This document shows, in pieces, positions 1 to 11,010 of a DNA stretch of 36,309 nt. Source of the stretch: Planctomycetota bacterium (GTDB lineage Bacteria; Planctomycetota; Planctomycetia; Pirellulales; UBA1268); the NCBI GenBank assembly GCA_018970605.1, contig JAGWWA010000015.1, forward strand, positions 1 through 36,309, given 5' to 3'. Numbering within the stretch: position 1 is the first letter of the stretch; each line of letters starts with the position of its first letter. The notes under the pieces are model-generated. The model ran no database searches. It was not told the origin of the DNA and saw nothing but the letters and a program-made list of their open reading frames with translations. The translations under genes and the position numbers were made by a program.

Positions 1-380
1 CGGGCGGCGGACGGCATCACCCGCGGCGGCATCACCGGGGCTGCAGGCGGCTGGACGGAACCGATGGTCGTCGTGCCTTCGGCCCGCTTGACCCCGACCG
101 TCGGCTGCGGAGCGGCCGACGAGCCCGCAGCGGCCCCCACGGCGGCCGGCTCCATGTAGCCGATCACTTCGCCGACCACCGCCTTCTCACCGCTCCCCTT
201 GAGAACCTTCGTGATGGTGCCGGCAGTCGGGGCGGGCAGTTCGACGGTCGCCTTGTCGCTCTCGATCTCGACGACTGAGTCGTCGGCGGCGACGGCATCC
301 CCCTCCCGCTTCTTCCACGTGCCGACCATCACCTCGGTGATCGACTCGCCAACCTCGGGAACCTTCAGCTCGATGGGCAT
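1..380 (-). CDS. sucB: Dihydrolipoamide succinyltransferase (2-oxoglutarate dehydrogenase E2), N-terminal part
   Basis: Only the first 126 residues lie in the window; the gene runs off the left edge. The N-terminus is a lipoyl domain of about 75 residues, with the lipoylation lysine at K43 in ESDKATVE, followed by the start of an Ala/Pro-rich flexible linker. The opening IELKVPEVGESITE is typical of SucB-type E2 rather than PDH E2. The ATG at 380 lies 39 nt after the sucA stop, so E1o and E2o are almost certainly co-transcribed. The E3-binding and catalytic domains cannot be seen. By family, the product would form the E2 core that transfers succinyl groups to CoA. A branched-chain E2 is possible but unlikely next to sucA. 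Confidence 0.88.
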   Translation of the reverse strand, partial: MPIELKVPEVGESITEVMVGTWKKREGDAVAADDSVVEIESDKATVELPAPTAGTITKVLKGSGEKAVVGEVIGYMEPAAVGAAAGSSAAPQPTVGVKRAEGTTTIGSVQPPAAPVMPPRVMPSAA

Positions 381-419
381 GGTTGTCCGCCGCCGACCGG
401 CGGCCTCGCGGGGGATACG

Positions 420-3356
<2,937 letters not shown>

Positions 3357-3368
3357 GGATGGATCCAG

Positions 3369-3389
3369 GCCCGCCGCAGTTTGGCGGGC
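3369..3389 (-). other. GC-rich hairpin in the aceF-sucA spacer
   Basis: A perfect 7-bp inverted repeat, GCCCGCC / GGCGGGC with a 7-nt loop, lies 12 nt upstream of the proposed sucA GTG. On the transcribed strand a run of seven T (3393-3399) and a long C-rich tract come before the hairpin rather than after it, so it does not look like an intrinsic terminator for aceF. It could limit access to the SD-poor sucA start. If sucA really starts at GTG 3437, it lies inside the coding region. A regulatory role is inference. Confidence 0.4.
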
Positions 3390-3433
3390 ACGAAAAAAAG
3401 GCGGGGGGTGGGGAGGGGGATTTTGACGTGCGA

Positions 3434-4750
3434 TCACATGGCCAGCAGCAGCCGGCCCGGACTCTCCAGGTATCCGATGATCTCGTTCAGGAACCGCGCG
3501 GCCATGGCGCCGTCGATGACCCGGTGGTCGTACGAGAGCGACAGCGGCATCATCAGCCGAGGCTCGATCTTGTCGTCGTGGACGACCGGCATTTTTCGGG
3601 ACCGTCCCAGCAACAGAATAGCCACCTCGGGCCAATTGATGATGGGGGTCGAATAGGCGCCGCCGACGGCCCCCAGGTTGCTGATCGTGAACGTGCCGCC
3701 GCGAAGATCCTCGATCCCGTACTGGGCGTTCTTGGCCTTTTCCGCCGTGTCGGCCACCGCCTGGGCAACCTGCGGAATCGACAGCTGGTCACAATCGCGA
3801 AGAACCGGCACCACGAGACCCCGCGGTGTGTCGACGGCGAGGCCGACGTTCACGTAATCCCGGTAGATGATCTCACCCTTCTCCATGTCGATCGTGGCGT
3901 TGATCGCGGGATGTTGACGGAGCGACAGGCTGACCGCCTTGATCACGAACGACAGGGCGGTCAGCTTGAGGTTGTTCTTGGCGTATTCCGCCGCACTCGC
4001 CTTCCGCAGCGCTTCGAGCTCGGTGACGTCGGCGTCGTCGAAGTTCGTGAGGTGCGGAATCGTCTGCACACTGCGGACCATGTTGGCCGCGATCGTCTTC
4101 CGCATCCGCGACATCTGCTCGCGACGGATCGGCCCCCAGTCATCCCGCTCGGTCGAGGTCGATTCCGACCGTGCCCGGCCAGCCGGTGCTGCGCTGGCGT
4201 GGCGCACGGCCGCAATCACGTCCTCACGAACGATCCGCCCCGCCGGGCCTGTCCCCCTGACGCGGGCGAGATCGACGCCGAGTTCGCGAGCGAGCCGGCG
4301 AACGGCCGGACCGGCAGGCTCCACGGCGGCGACCGCGGCGACGGCCGGCGGCTCCTCGATGGCGACGGGAGCGGCCTTGGGCGTTTTGGGAGGCGCGGGA
4401 GTGGGAACGGCGGGTGCAGGAGCGGCGACCGCGGGCTTGGCCGCAGCAGCCGGCGGAGGCGTTGGTTCAACCGGCTTCGGCGGCGGAGCCGCCGGCTTGG
4501 CGGCCGCGGCACCGGCCGCGTCGAGCATCACGAGCGGCTGGCCCACCTTCACGGTGTCGCCCTTTTTGACGAGCACCTTCGCCACCAGTCCGCCCGGCGG
4601 ACAGGGCACCTCGATGACCGCCTTGTCGGTCTCGACTTCGAGCAGCGCCTGCCCCGGCTTCACGACGTCGCCCTCCGAAACGAAGACGGTGACGACATCG
4701 CCGGAGGCGATGTTCTCGCCGAGGTCGGGGAGCTTGAATTCGGTGGCCAT
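3434..4750 (-). CDS. aceF: Dihydrolipoamide acetyltransferase (pyruvate dehydrogenase E2)
   Basis: E2 core of the pyruvate dehydrogenase complex, which transfers acetyl groups from lipoyl-lysine to CoA; 438 residues. One lipoyl domain (1-78) carries the lipoyl lysine K43 in [10 protein letters not shown] Pro/Ala linker (80-146) and an E3/E1-binding domain (about 148-183, [18 protein letters not shown]) follow. The C-terminal catalytic domain ends with DHRVIDG, with catalytic H409 and D413. A single lipoyl domain contrasts with three in E. coli AceF. The ATG at 4750 is preferred because the protein then opens directly with the lipoyl domain. An in-frame GTG at 4813 would add 21 residues with no resemblance to the family. 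The gene sits 72 nt after aceE, which identifies it as the PDH E2. Confidence 0.93.
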   Translation of the reverse strand: MATEFKLPDLGENIASGDVVTVFVSEGDVVKPGQALLEVETDKAVIEVPCPPGGLVAKVLVKKGDTVKVGQPLVMLDAAGAAAAKPAAPPPKPVEPTPPPAAAAKPAVAAPAPAVPTPAPPKTPKAAPVAIEEPPAVAAVAAVEPAGPAVRRLARELGVDLARVRGTGPAGRIVREDVIAAVRHASAAPAGRARSESTSTERDDWGPIRREQMSRMRKTIAANMVRSVQTIPHLTNFDDADVTELEALRKASAAEYAKNNLKLTALSFVIKAVSLSLRQHPAINATIDMEKGEIIYRDYVNVGLAVDTPRGLVVPVLRDCDQLSIPQVAQAVADTAEKAKNAQYGIEDLRGGTFTISNLGAVGGAYSTPIINWPEVAILLLGRSRKMPVVHDDKIEPRLMMPLSLSYDHRVIDGAMAARFLNEIIGYLESPGRLLLAM

Positions 4751-4822
4751 GGCTCGTTCCGAGGAAGGGGTTGGGGTGGTGTGGATGGTGAACGACAGGA
4801 ACTCGAAGCACACGACGTCGGA

Positions 4823-7645
4823 TCAGGCCGAAGCCGGATCGACCTTGGCTGGATCGACGCCGAGCCGCTTGATCGCCTCGGCGACGACGTGCGTGCCGAC
4901 CGCGCCCGCGGCCGCCAGCCGCGACAGCGTCCCGATTGCGATGCACTCGGCATCGACCTCGAAGTGGCGACGAAGCCGGCCGCGGAGTTCGCTGCGGCCG
5001 AAGCCGTCGGTGCCGAGCACGAACAGGCCGCCCGGGACCCACGGATCGAGTTGCTCGGCGACGGCCCGCACGTGATCGCTGGCGGCGACGTACACGCCGT
5101 CGGTGCCGGCGAGCGTGGCCTCCAGGTAGCTGACCTTGGGCGGAGCCTCGGGGTGGAGCATGCTCCAGCGGCGGCACTCCTGGGCCTCGCGACGGAGTTC
5201 CTTCCAACTGGTCACGCTCCAGACGGTGCTTGCCACGCCCCAGTGCTCGGCCAGCAGGTCGGCCGCCCGCAGCACCTCGCGGAGGATCGTGCCCGACCCC
5301 AACAGGTTGACGCGGGGAAGGTTCGCAGCGACCGGCTTGCCGGTGGCTGGCACGTCCTTCAGCCGGTACATGCCCTTGAGAATGCCCTCTTCACAGCCGG
5401 CGGGCATGTGGGGCATCTCGTAGTTCTCGTTGTAGACCGTGATGTAGTAGATCCAGTCCTCGCCCTTGGCATACATCCGGTCCATGCCATCGAGCATGAT
5501 CACCGTCGTCTCATACACGAAGGCCGGGTCGTAGGCCTTCACGGTGGGGTAGGCCATCGCGAACAGGTGGCTATGGCCGTCCTGATGCTGGAGACCCTCG
5601 CCGTTGAGCGTGGTGCGGCCCGCCGTGCCGCCGAGCAGGAACCCCTTGGCGCGGCAGTCGCAGGCGGCCCAGATCAGGTCGCCAATCCGCTGGAAACCGA
5701 ACATGGAGTAGTAGATGAAGATCGGGATCATCGGCACGCCGTGGCTGGCATAGGCCGTGCCCGCGGCGACGAAACTCGACATGCTGCCGGCTTCCGTGAT
5801 CCCCTCCTCGAGGATCTGCCCGTCCTTGGCCTCGCGGTAGTAGAGGAGTTGGTCGGAATCGACCGGCTCGTAGAGCTGGCCCGTATGGGCATAGATCCCG
5901 CACTGCTTGAAGAGCGGATCCATGCCGAACGTCCGCGACTCATCGGGCACGATCGGCACGATGTACTTGCCGACCGACTTGTCCTTGAGCAGCGAGGCCA
6001 TCAGCGTGACGGCACCCGTGGTCGTCGAGACCTCGCGGCCGGCGCTCTTCTCGATGAACGAGCGATACTCGTCGAGGGTGGGCGTCTTCAGCTTCGGCGA
6101 CTCGAGCGGACGCGTCGGCACGTAGCCGCCGAGGGCCTCCCGCCGCTCACGGAGGTAGCGAATCTCCTCGGAATCCTCCGGCGGGCGGTAGAACGGCGCC
6201 TTCGCCACCTCGTCGTCGGAAATCGGGATGCCGAACCGCGAGCGGAAGGCCCGCAGTTCCTCCTCGTTGAGTTTCTTCTGCTGGTGCGTGACGTTGCGGC
6301 CCTCGCCCACCTCGCCGAGACCGTAGCCCTTGATCGTCTTGGCGATGATCACGGTCGGCTTGCCATGGCACTTCATGGCCGCGGCGTAGGCCGCGTAGAC
6401 CTTCTCGGGGTCGTGCCCGCCACGGCGGAGCTTCTTGAGCTTCTCGTCGGAGAGGTTCGCCACCATCTCGGCCAGCTGCGGATCGGCCCCGAAGAAGTGC
6501 TCCCGGATGTAGCCGCCCGGCATCACGATGTACTTCTGGTACTGGCCGTCCACCACCTCGTTCATCCGCTTGACGAGCAGGCCCTTGTCGTCCTTGGCCA
6601 GGAGCGGATCCCATTCGTCGCCCCAGATCACCTTGATCACGTTCCAGCCGGCACCGCGGAAGCAGCCCTCGAGCTCCTGGATGATCTTGCCGTTGCCGCG
6701 AACCGGGCCGTCGAGCCGCTGGAGGTTGCAGTTGATCACGAACACGAGGTTGTCGAGCTTCTCGCGGGCCGCCAAGGAGATCGCGCCGAGCGTCTCGGGC
6801 TCGTCGGTCTCGCCGTCGCCGATGAAGCACCAGACGTGCTGCCCGCTCGTGTCCTTGATGCCGCGGTCCTGCAGGTACTTGTTGAATCGCGCCTGGTAGA
6901 TCGCCATCAGCGGCCCCAGACCCATCGACACGGTCGGGAACTCCCAGAACCCGGGCATCAGCCAGGGGTGCGGGTAGCTCGACAGGCCGCCCCCCTCGGC
7001 AAGCTCGCGGCGAAAGTTTTCCAGTTGCTTCTCGGTGATGCGGCCCTCGAGAAACGCCCGCGAATAAATGCCCGGCGAGGCGTGGCCCTGAAAATAGACC
7101 TGGTCGCCCGAGTAGTTGTCGCCGCGGCCGCGGATGAAGTGGTTCATCGCCACCTCGACGAGCGTGGCCGATGAGGCGAACGTCGAGATGTGGCCGCCGA
7201 TGCTCTTGTCCTCGCGGTTGGCGCGGACCACCATCGCCATCGCATTCCAGCGGATGATGCTCTTGATGCGCCGCTCGATCTCGCGGTTGCCGGGGAAGGC
7301 GGGCTGCTTGTCCACCGGGATCGTGTTGATGTACGGGGTGGTGGCCGAGAACGGAATCGGCACGCCAAGCCGGTAGGCCTCCTGCTCGATCGCCTGCAGC
7401 AGGTAGGCGGCTCGGTCGCCCCCGCGGCTGTTGATCACGTAGCGGAGCGAATCGAGCCACTCCCGGGTTTCGGTCGGGTCGCCGTCCACCGCCGACACCC
7501 CGTCAACCACCTCGGGCTGGCCGGTCGCGTTGTCCCCCATCTGGCCGATCGACATCGGGGCGTGGGCACCTCGGGGGAGCGGGGACCCTCCGGCGAGAAT
7601 GTCGTCGGCCGCCTCGGTGGCGGAATGATCGCTGGAGTTGGCCAT
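4823..7645 (-). CDS. aceE: Pyruvate dehydrogenase E1 component, homodimeric type
   Basis: Decarboxylates pyruvate with ThDP and acetylates the lipoyl group of E2; 940 residues (E. coli AceE 887). Family blocks include TREWLDSL (about 60-67), GHISTFASSATL (151-162), the ThDP motif from GDGETDEPE (276-284) to INCNLQR (304-310), and a C-terminal transketolase-like region. This is the large single-chain E1 of Gram-negative type, not the alpha/beta heterotetramer. About 55 N-terminal residues are extra relative to E. coli. The ATG at 7645 has GGAG at a good distance. An internal ATG at 7555 (MSIGQMGD) is the alternative. Placed between lpd and aceF on the same strand. Confidence 0.95.
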   Translation of the reverse strand: MANSSDHSATEAADDILAGGSPLPRGAHAPMSIGQMGDNATGQPEVVDGVSAVDGDPTETREWLDSLRYVINSRGGDRAAYLLQAIEQEAYRLGVPIPFSATTPYINTIPVDKQPAFPGNREIERRIKSIIRWNAMAMVVRANREDKSIGGHISTFASSATLVEVAMNHFIRGRGDNYSGDQVYFQGHASPGIYSRAFLEGRITEKQLENFRRELAEGGGLSSYPHPWLMPGFWEFPTVSMGLGPLMAIYQARFNKYLQDRGIKDTSGQHVWCFIGDGETDEPETLGAISLAAREKLDNLVFVINCNLQRLDGPVRGNGKIIQELEGCFRGAGWNVIKVIWGDEWDPLLAKDDKGLLVKRMNEVVDGQYQKYIVMPGGYIREHFFGADPQLAEMVANLSDEKLKKLRRGGHDPEKVYAAYAAAMKCHGKPTVIIAKTIKGYGLGEVGEGRNVTHQQKKLNEEELRAFRSRFGIPISDDEVAKAPFYRPPEDSEEIRYLRERREALGGYVPTRPLESPKLKTPTLDEYRSFIEKSAGREVSTTTGAVTLMASLLKDKSVGKYIVPIVPDESRTFGMDPLFKQCGIYAHTGQLYEPVDSDQLLYYREAKDGQILEEGITEAGSMSSFVAAGTAYASHGVPMIPIFIYYSMFGFQRIGDLIWAACDCRAKGFLLGGTAGRTTLNGEGLQHQDGHSHLFAMAYPTVKAYDPAFVYETTVIMLDGMDRMYAKGEDWIYYITVYNENYEMPHMPAGCEEGILKGMYRLKDVPATGKPVAANLPRVNLLGSGTILREVLRAADLLAEHWGVASTVWSVTSWKELRREAQECRRWSMLHPEAPPKVSYLEATLAGTDGVYVAASDHVRAVAEQLDPWVPGGLFVLGTDGFGRSELRGRLRRHFEVDAECIAIGTLSRLAAAGAVGTHVVAEAIKRLGVDPAKVDPASA

Positions 7646-7696
7646 GCGAGGCTCCGGGAATTTTTGGGTGACTTTTCAGATTATTCGGGTCGTAGT

Positions 7697-7726
7697 GGGG
7701 GCGTCTAGGGCGATTGCCCTGCCCCC
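7697..7726 (-). other. Two-step hairpin in the lpd-aceE spacer
   Basis: The 113-nt spacer between lpd and aceE contains a nested inverted repeat. The outer stem is GGGGGC / GCCCCC (6 bp) and the inner stem is AGGGC / GCCCT (5 bp) with loop GATT and a 4-nt one-sided bulge. There is no T-run on the 3' side of the transcribed strand, so it is not a classical terminator. It could be an attenuator, a processing site or an mRNA-stabilising element that sets E3 against E1 levels. Only the base pairing is observed. Confidence 0.4.
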
Positions 7727-7758
7727 GGAACCACGTCCATCCCCGCCGGAAAAACCGC

Positions 7759-9186
7759 TCAGCGGTCGGCCGACTCGGCCCGGGGCCTGTAGATTTCGGT
7801 AGCCAGCCCGAAATAGTTCTCGGCACTGAAGGCCATCGTCTCGCCCAGCGTCGGATGGGGGTGGATCGCCTCCATCAGGTCGCGGGCCGAACAGCCCATC
7901 TCGATGGCGAGCACCCCTTCGGCGATCAGTTCTCCGGCTCCGGGGCCGACAATGCCGACCCCCAGCACGGTGTCGGTCTCGGGATCGACCAGCATCTTGG
8001 TCAGGCCGTCGGTGCGGCCCAGCGCATGGGCCCGGCCGCTGGCGGCCCAGGGATACTTGCTGACCTCGACGACTCGGCCGGTCGCGGCAACATCGTTCTC
8101 CGTGAGGCCTGCCCAGGCGATCTCCGGATCGGTGAACACCACGGCCGGGATCGCCCGCGGTGCGAACAGGGCGGGTTCGCCGTGGATCGCCTCGACGGCC
8201 ACCTTGCCCTGGTGGCTCGCCCGATGCGCCAGCATCGGTTCTCCGCAGACATCGCCGATCGCGAGGATGTGGGGGTCGGCGGTTCGCTGCTGACCGTCCA
8301 CGTCAACGAAACCCTTTGGATTGACCACGACCTTCGTGTTCTCGAGGCCGAGACCGTCGGAGTTCGGCCTCCGCCCAACGGCGACGAGCACCCGGGAAAA
8401 CTCCTTCGTCACCGGCCCGTCAGGCCCCTCGAACGAGACGCGGACGGCCGTGCCGGCGTCTTCCAGCTTGACCACCTTCGTGCGGAGCATGATCGCCTCG
8501 AAGAGCCCCTCGAGCCGTTTCTGCAGCGGCTTGACGAGGTCGCGATCGGCCCCGGGCAGGAGCATGTCGGTGAGTTCGACGACCGAGACCTTCGATCCGA
8601 GTTCCGCGTAGACCGTTCCCATCTCGAGGCCGATGTAACCCCCGCCGACGACGAGGAGCGACTCAGGCACATCGGCCAGTTCCAGGGCGGCCGTCGAATC
8701 CATCACCCGCGGACTACCGATATCGAACGCCGGAATACGGGCAGGCCGCGACCCGCTGGCGAGTATGCAGTGGTCGAACGTGATCCGCTGACTCGCGCCT
8801 CCAGGGGCGGCCGGAGCGACCTCGAGCGTCGTGGAGTTCACGAACCGGGCGGCGCCGTGGACGATCGTCACGTTCCGCCGCTTTGCCAGCTGCGACAGGC
8901 CGCCCGTCAACGCCGAGATCACCTTGTCCTTGCGGGCCCGCAGTGCCGCCACGTCGAGCGACGGCTTCGTGAAGTGGATGCCCCATTCCTCCATCTCCCG
9001 GGCTTCGGAGAGGACCCTGCCGACGTGCAGGAGGGCCTTCGACGGAATGCAGCCACGAAGCAGGCAGGTTCCCCCGAGCCGCTCGTCCCGCTCGATCATG
9101 GCCACCTGCATGCCGAGGTCGGCTGCCAGGAATGCAGCGGCGTAGCCGCCGGGACCTCCGCCAAGCACCACCACGGGAACGTGCAT
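7759..9186 (-). CDS. lpd: Dihydrolipoamide dehydrogenase (E3)
   Basis: FAD-dependent E3 that reoxidises dihydrolipoyl groups with NAD+; 475 residues, normal family length. The FAD-binding GGGPGG is at 9-14. The redox-active disulfide is C41/C46 in GGTCLLRGCIPSK, and a second Rossmann motif (VVGGGYIGLEMG) lies mid-protein. The C-terminal His-Glu pair is in HPHPTLGE. The ATG at 9186 is set by a strong SD, GAGGAG at 9193-9198, 6 nt upstream. It is the first gene of the lpd-aceE-aceF-sucA-sucB run and the only E3 in it, so it could serve both complexes. The promoter should lie in 9187-9355, divergent from the HTTM gene, but I cannot point to clear boxes. Confidence 0.95.
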   Translation of the reverse strand: MHVPVVVLGGGPGGYAAAFLAADLGMQVAMIERDERLGGTCLLRGCIPSKALLHVGRVLSEAREMEEWGIHFTKPSLDVAALRARKDKVISALTGGLSQLAKRRNVTIVHGAARFVNSTTLEVAPAAPGGASQRITFDHCILASGSRPARIPAFDIGSPRVMDSTAALELADVPESLLVVGGGYIGLEMGTVYAELGSKVSVVELTDMLLPGADRDLVKPLQKRLEGLFEAIMLRTKVVKLEDAGTAVRVSFEGPDGPVTKEFSRVLVAVGRRPNSDGLGLENTKVVVNPKGFVDVDGQQRTADPHILAIGDVCGEPMLAHRASHQGKVAVEAIHGEPALFAPRAIPAVVFTDPEIAWAGLTENDVAATGRVVEVSKYPWAASGRAHALGRTDGLTKMLVDPETDTVLGVGIVGPGAGELIAEGVLAIEMGCSARDLMEAIHPHPTLGETMAFSAENYFGLATEIYRPRAESADR

Positions 9187-9192
9187 CTCGAT

Positions 9193-9198
9193 CTCCTC
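9193..9198 (-). promoter_or_regulatory. Ribosome binding site of lpd
   Basis: GAGGAG read on the minus strand, with 6 nt to the ATG at 9186. It is the clearest SD of the dehydrogenase cluster and rules out the longer open frame that reaches 9423. Confidence 0.7.
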
Positions 9199-9355
9199 AG
9201 TCGGGCAGGCTTGATTCGGGCGGGCCCGGCACGAACCGATCTCGGCGCGGGGCCGTCGGACGGCGATTGGGATCGTCCGGGACGGCGGGCTTGTTGTAGT
9301 TTCGGGGGCGGAATCGTTCAAGAAAGCCTTGCAACCGCGTGCGGCCCCCTCGCCC

Positions 9356-10858
9356 ATGGATCGACCACCGCTGCTCCATCGAGCCGGCGACCTTGCCCGC
9401 GCGTGGTGGCGGGCAGCGTTCACGCTCGACGCCCGCGGACTCGCCGCCTTCCGGATCGGGCTGGGATTGATTCTGGTCGCCGACTGCCTGCTGCGGTTCC
9501 GGACGTTTCACCTGATGTTCGCCGCCGACGGGGTCTTCCCGCCGGACGTGCTCCGCAGCTTCCAGGGAACGCCGGCCAAGTGGTCGCTCGCCCTGCTATC
9601 CGACGCCACGTGGTGGGGGGCCGCCATCCTCGCTGCGGAGGGACTCGCCGGGGCGTGGCTCGCCAGCGGCTTTCGCAGCCGCGAGGCGTCCGTCGCGGCG
9701 TGGCTCGTGACGGTGAGCGTCGTGCGACGAACCGAGCCGGCCACCAACGCCGGAGACTCGCTGCTGCTATGCCTGCTCTTCTGGTCGATGTTTCTTCCGC
9801 TGAACACCGCCTGGTCGCTGCGGGCCCGCGGCCGAACACGCCCCGCCTCGGCGGTGCTGTCGGTTGCGTCGGCGGCCCTGGTGCTCCAGGTCGCGGCCGT
9901 TTATTTCGGGGCAGGACTCGCGAAGTGCAATGCCACGTGGTTCTCTGGGGACGCCGTGTCCTACGCGCTGTCGGTCCACGACCACGGCAACTCGCTCGGC
10001 ATGCTCCTGTCACGAGTCCACTGGCTGTCGCGTGCCATTACCTGGCTGATCCTGTCGAGCGAACTGCTTGGACCACTCGTCCTTGTGCTCGTGCCGACGG
10101 CCACAGCGAGAGCGACGGTGGCAACGGCCTTCATCCTCTTCCACCTCGCCGTGTGGGCGACCATGTGGGTGGGGCTCTTCGCTCCCGTCGGCATCGTCGC
10201 GTGGCTTCCCATGCTGCCCACCGGAGCCTGGAACGCCATGACTGGTCTCCGCAAGCACACCGCGGCACCGCCTCTGGGCCGCCTGGCGTCGCTCGCCTGC
10301 AGCGTCGCGTTCGGACTCGCCGTCGTCAGTTTTCTCCATGGGCTGGGCTGCCTTGGCCCCTCGCCCCTTCCGGCCGCGCTGCGACAGGCGATTCTCGCGG
10401 CCGGGCTCGAGCAGGACTGGCCGATGTTCGGCACGATCCCACGACAGGAACAGTGGGCTTACGGCGCCGCGACGCTGGCGGATGGACGGGTGGTTGATCT
10501 GTTGCGACAGGGCAGACCGCTGCAGCGGGAACGTCCGGACGGTGGATTCACGGCGATGGGCACGCATCGCTGGCACAAACTGTTCTGGGTGCTGCCGCGG
10601 GCGGATTGCCGCGTGTTCGCCGCTCCAACGGCAGCCGCCCTCGCGCGGGACTGGAACGCCCGACACGCCCCGCGGGACGAGGTCCGATCGCTGCAGCTCC
10701 GCTTCGCCATGCGGCGCGTGGAGCACGGCCAGGAGGCCCTGCACGACATGCTGCTCGCGGCCTGGCCGTCGCGGGGCGACGGGGGTCGCGGCAACCTCGA
10801 AAGGCTGCTCGATTCGGCGGACCACATCGCCGACGAGACTGTCGCTCCGCGGCGGTGA
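9356..10858 (+). CDS. HTTM-domain integral membrane protein (VKD-carboxylase-like membrane domain)
   Basis: A polytopic membrane protein of 500 residues. After a short Arg-rich N-terminus comes RGLAAFRIGLGLILVADCLLR, the opening typical of the HTTM (horizontally transferred transmembrane) family, related to the membrane part of vitamin K-dependent gamma-carboxylase. About six to eight hydrophobic segments follow up to about residue 350. A soluble C-terminal part of about 140 residues is rich in Trp and Arg. I see no evidence that it performs gamma-carboxylation. An in-frame TTG at 9329 is an alternative start. It is divergent from lpd and followed 37 nt later by tRNA-Leu. Function is unknown; the family call is from motif recall. 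Confidence 0.75.
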   Translation: MDRPPLLHRAGDLARAWWRAAFTLDARGLAAFRIGLGLILVADCLLRFRTFHLMFAADGVFPPDVLRSFQGTPAKWSLALLSDATWWGAAILAAEGLAGAWLASGFRSREASVAAWLVTVSVVRRTEPATNAGDSLLLCLLFWSMFLPLNTAWSLRARGRTRPASAVLSVASAALVLQVAAVYFGAGLAKCNATWFSGDAVSYALSVHDHGNSLGMLLSRVHWLSRAITWLILSSELLGPLVLVLVPTATARATVATAFILFHLAVWATMWVGLFAPVGIVAWLPMLPTGAWNAMTGLRKHTAAPPLGRLASLACSVAFGLAVVSFLHGLGCLGPSPLPAALRQAILAAGLEQDWPMFGTIPRQEQWAYGAATLADGRVVDLLRQGRPLQRERPDGGFTAMGTHRWHKLFWVLPRADCRVFAAPTAAALARDWNARHAPRDEVRSLQLRFAMRRVEHGQEALHDMLLAAWPSRGDGGRGNLERLLDSADHIADETVAPRR

Positions 10859-10895
10859 ATCCGGAGCGGATAGACTAAGCCCTGTCGGCACCCAT

Positions 10896-10977
10896 GCGAG
10901 AGTGGCGAAACTGGCAGACGCGCTGGATTTAGGTTCCAGTGCCGCAAGGCGTGCGGGTTCGACTCCCGCCTCTCGCA
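10896..10977 (+). tRNA. tRNA-Leu (anticodon TAG)
   Basis: A complete class II tRNA cloverleaf. The acceptor stem is GCGAGAG / CTCTCGC with discriminator A. There is a D arm, an anticodon stem CTGGA/TCCAG with loop TTTAGGT (anticodon TAG), a long variable arm (GCCGCAAGGC), and a T arm GCGGG-TTCGACT-CCCGC. The long variable arm and the TAG anticodon both indicate leucine. The 3' CCA is not encoded, since CTC follows the discriminator base. Confidence 0.96.
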
Positions 10978-10989
10978 CTCGGTCGCATG

Positions 10990-11010
10990 CCCGCTTGGCC
11001 GCTCAGCGGG
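10990..11010. terminator. Possible bidirectional hairpin between tRNA-Leu and the converging secreted-protein gene
   Basis: Inverted repeat CCCGCT / AGCGGG (6 bp, 9-nt loop), 12 nt after the tRNA and overlapping the stop codon of the converging gene at 11003. The position suits transcription termination in both directions. There is no T-run on either side, so the call is weak. Confidence 0.3.

Noticed and set aside
7714-10497. 927-codon plus-strand frame spanning lpd and the HTTM gene
   Set aside because: It crosses two well-supported genes in other frames and has no recognisable domain.
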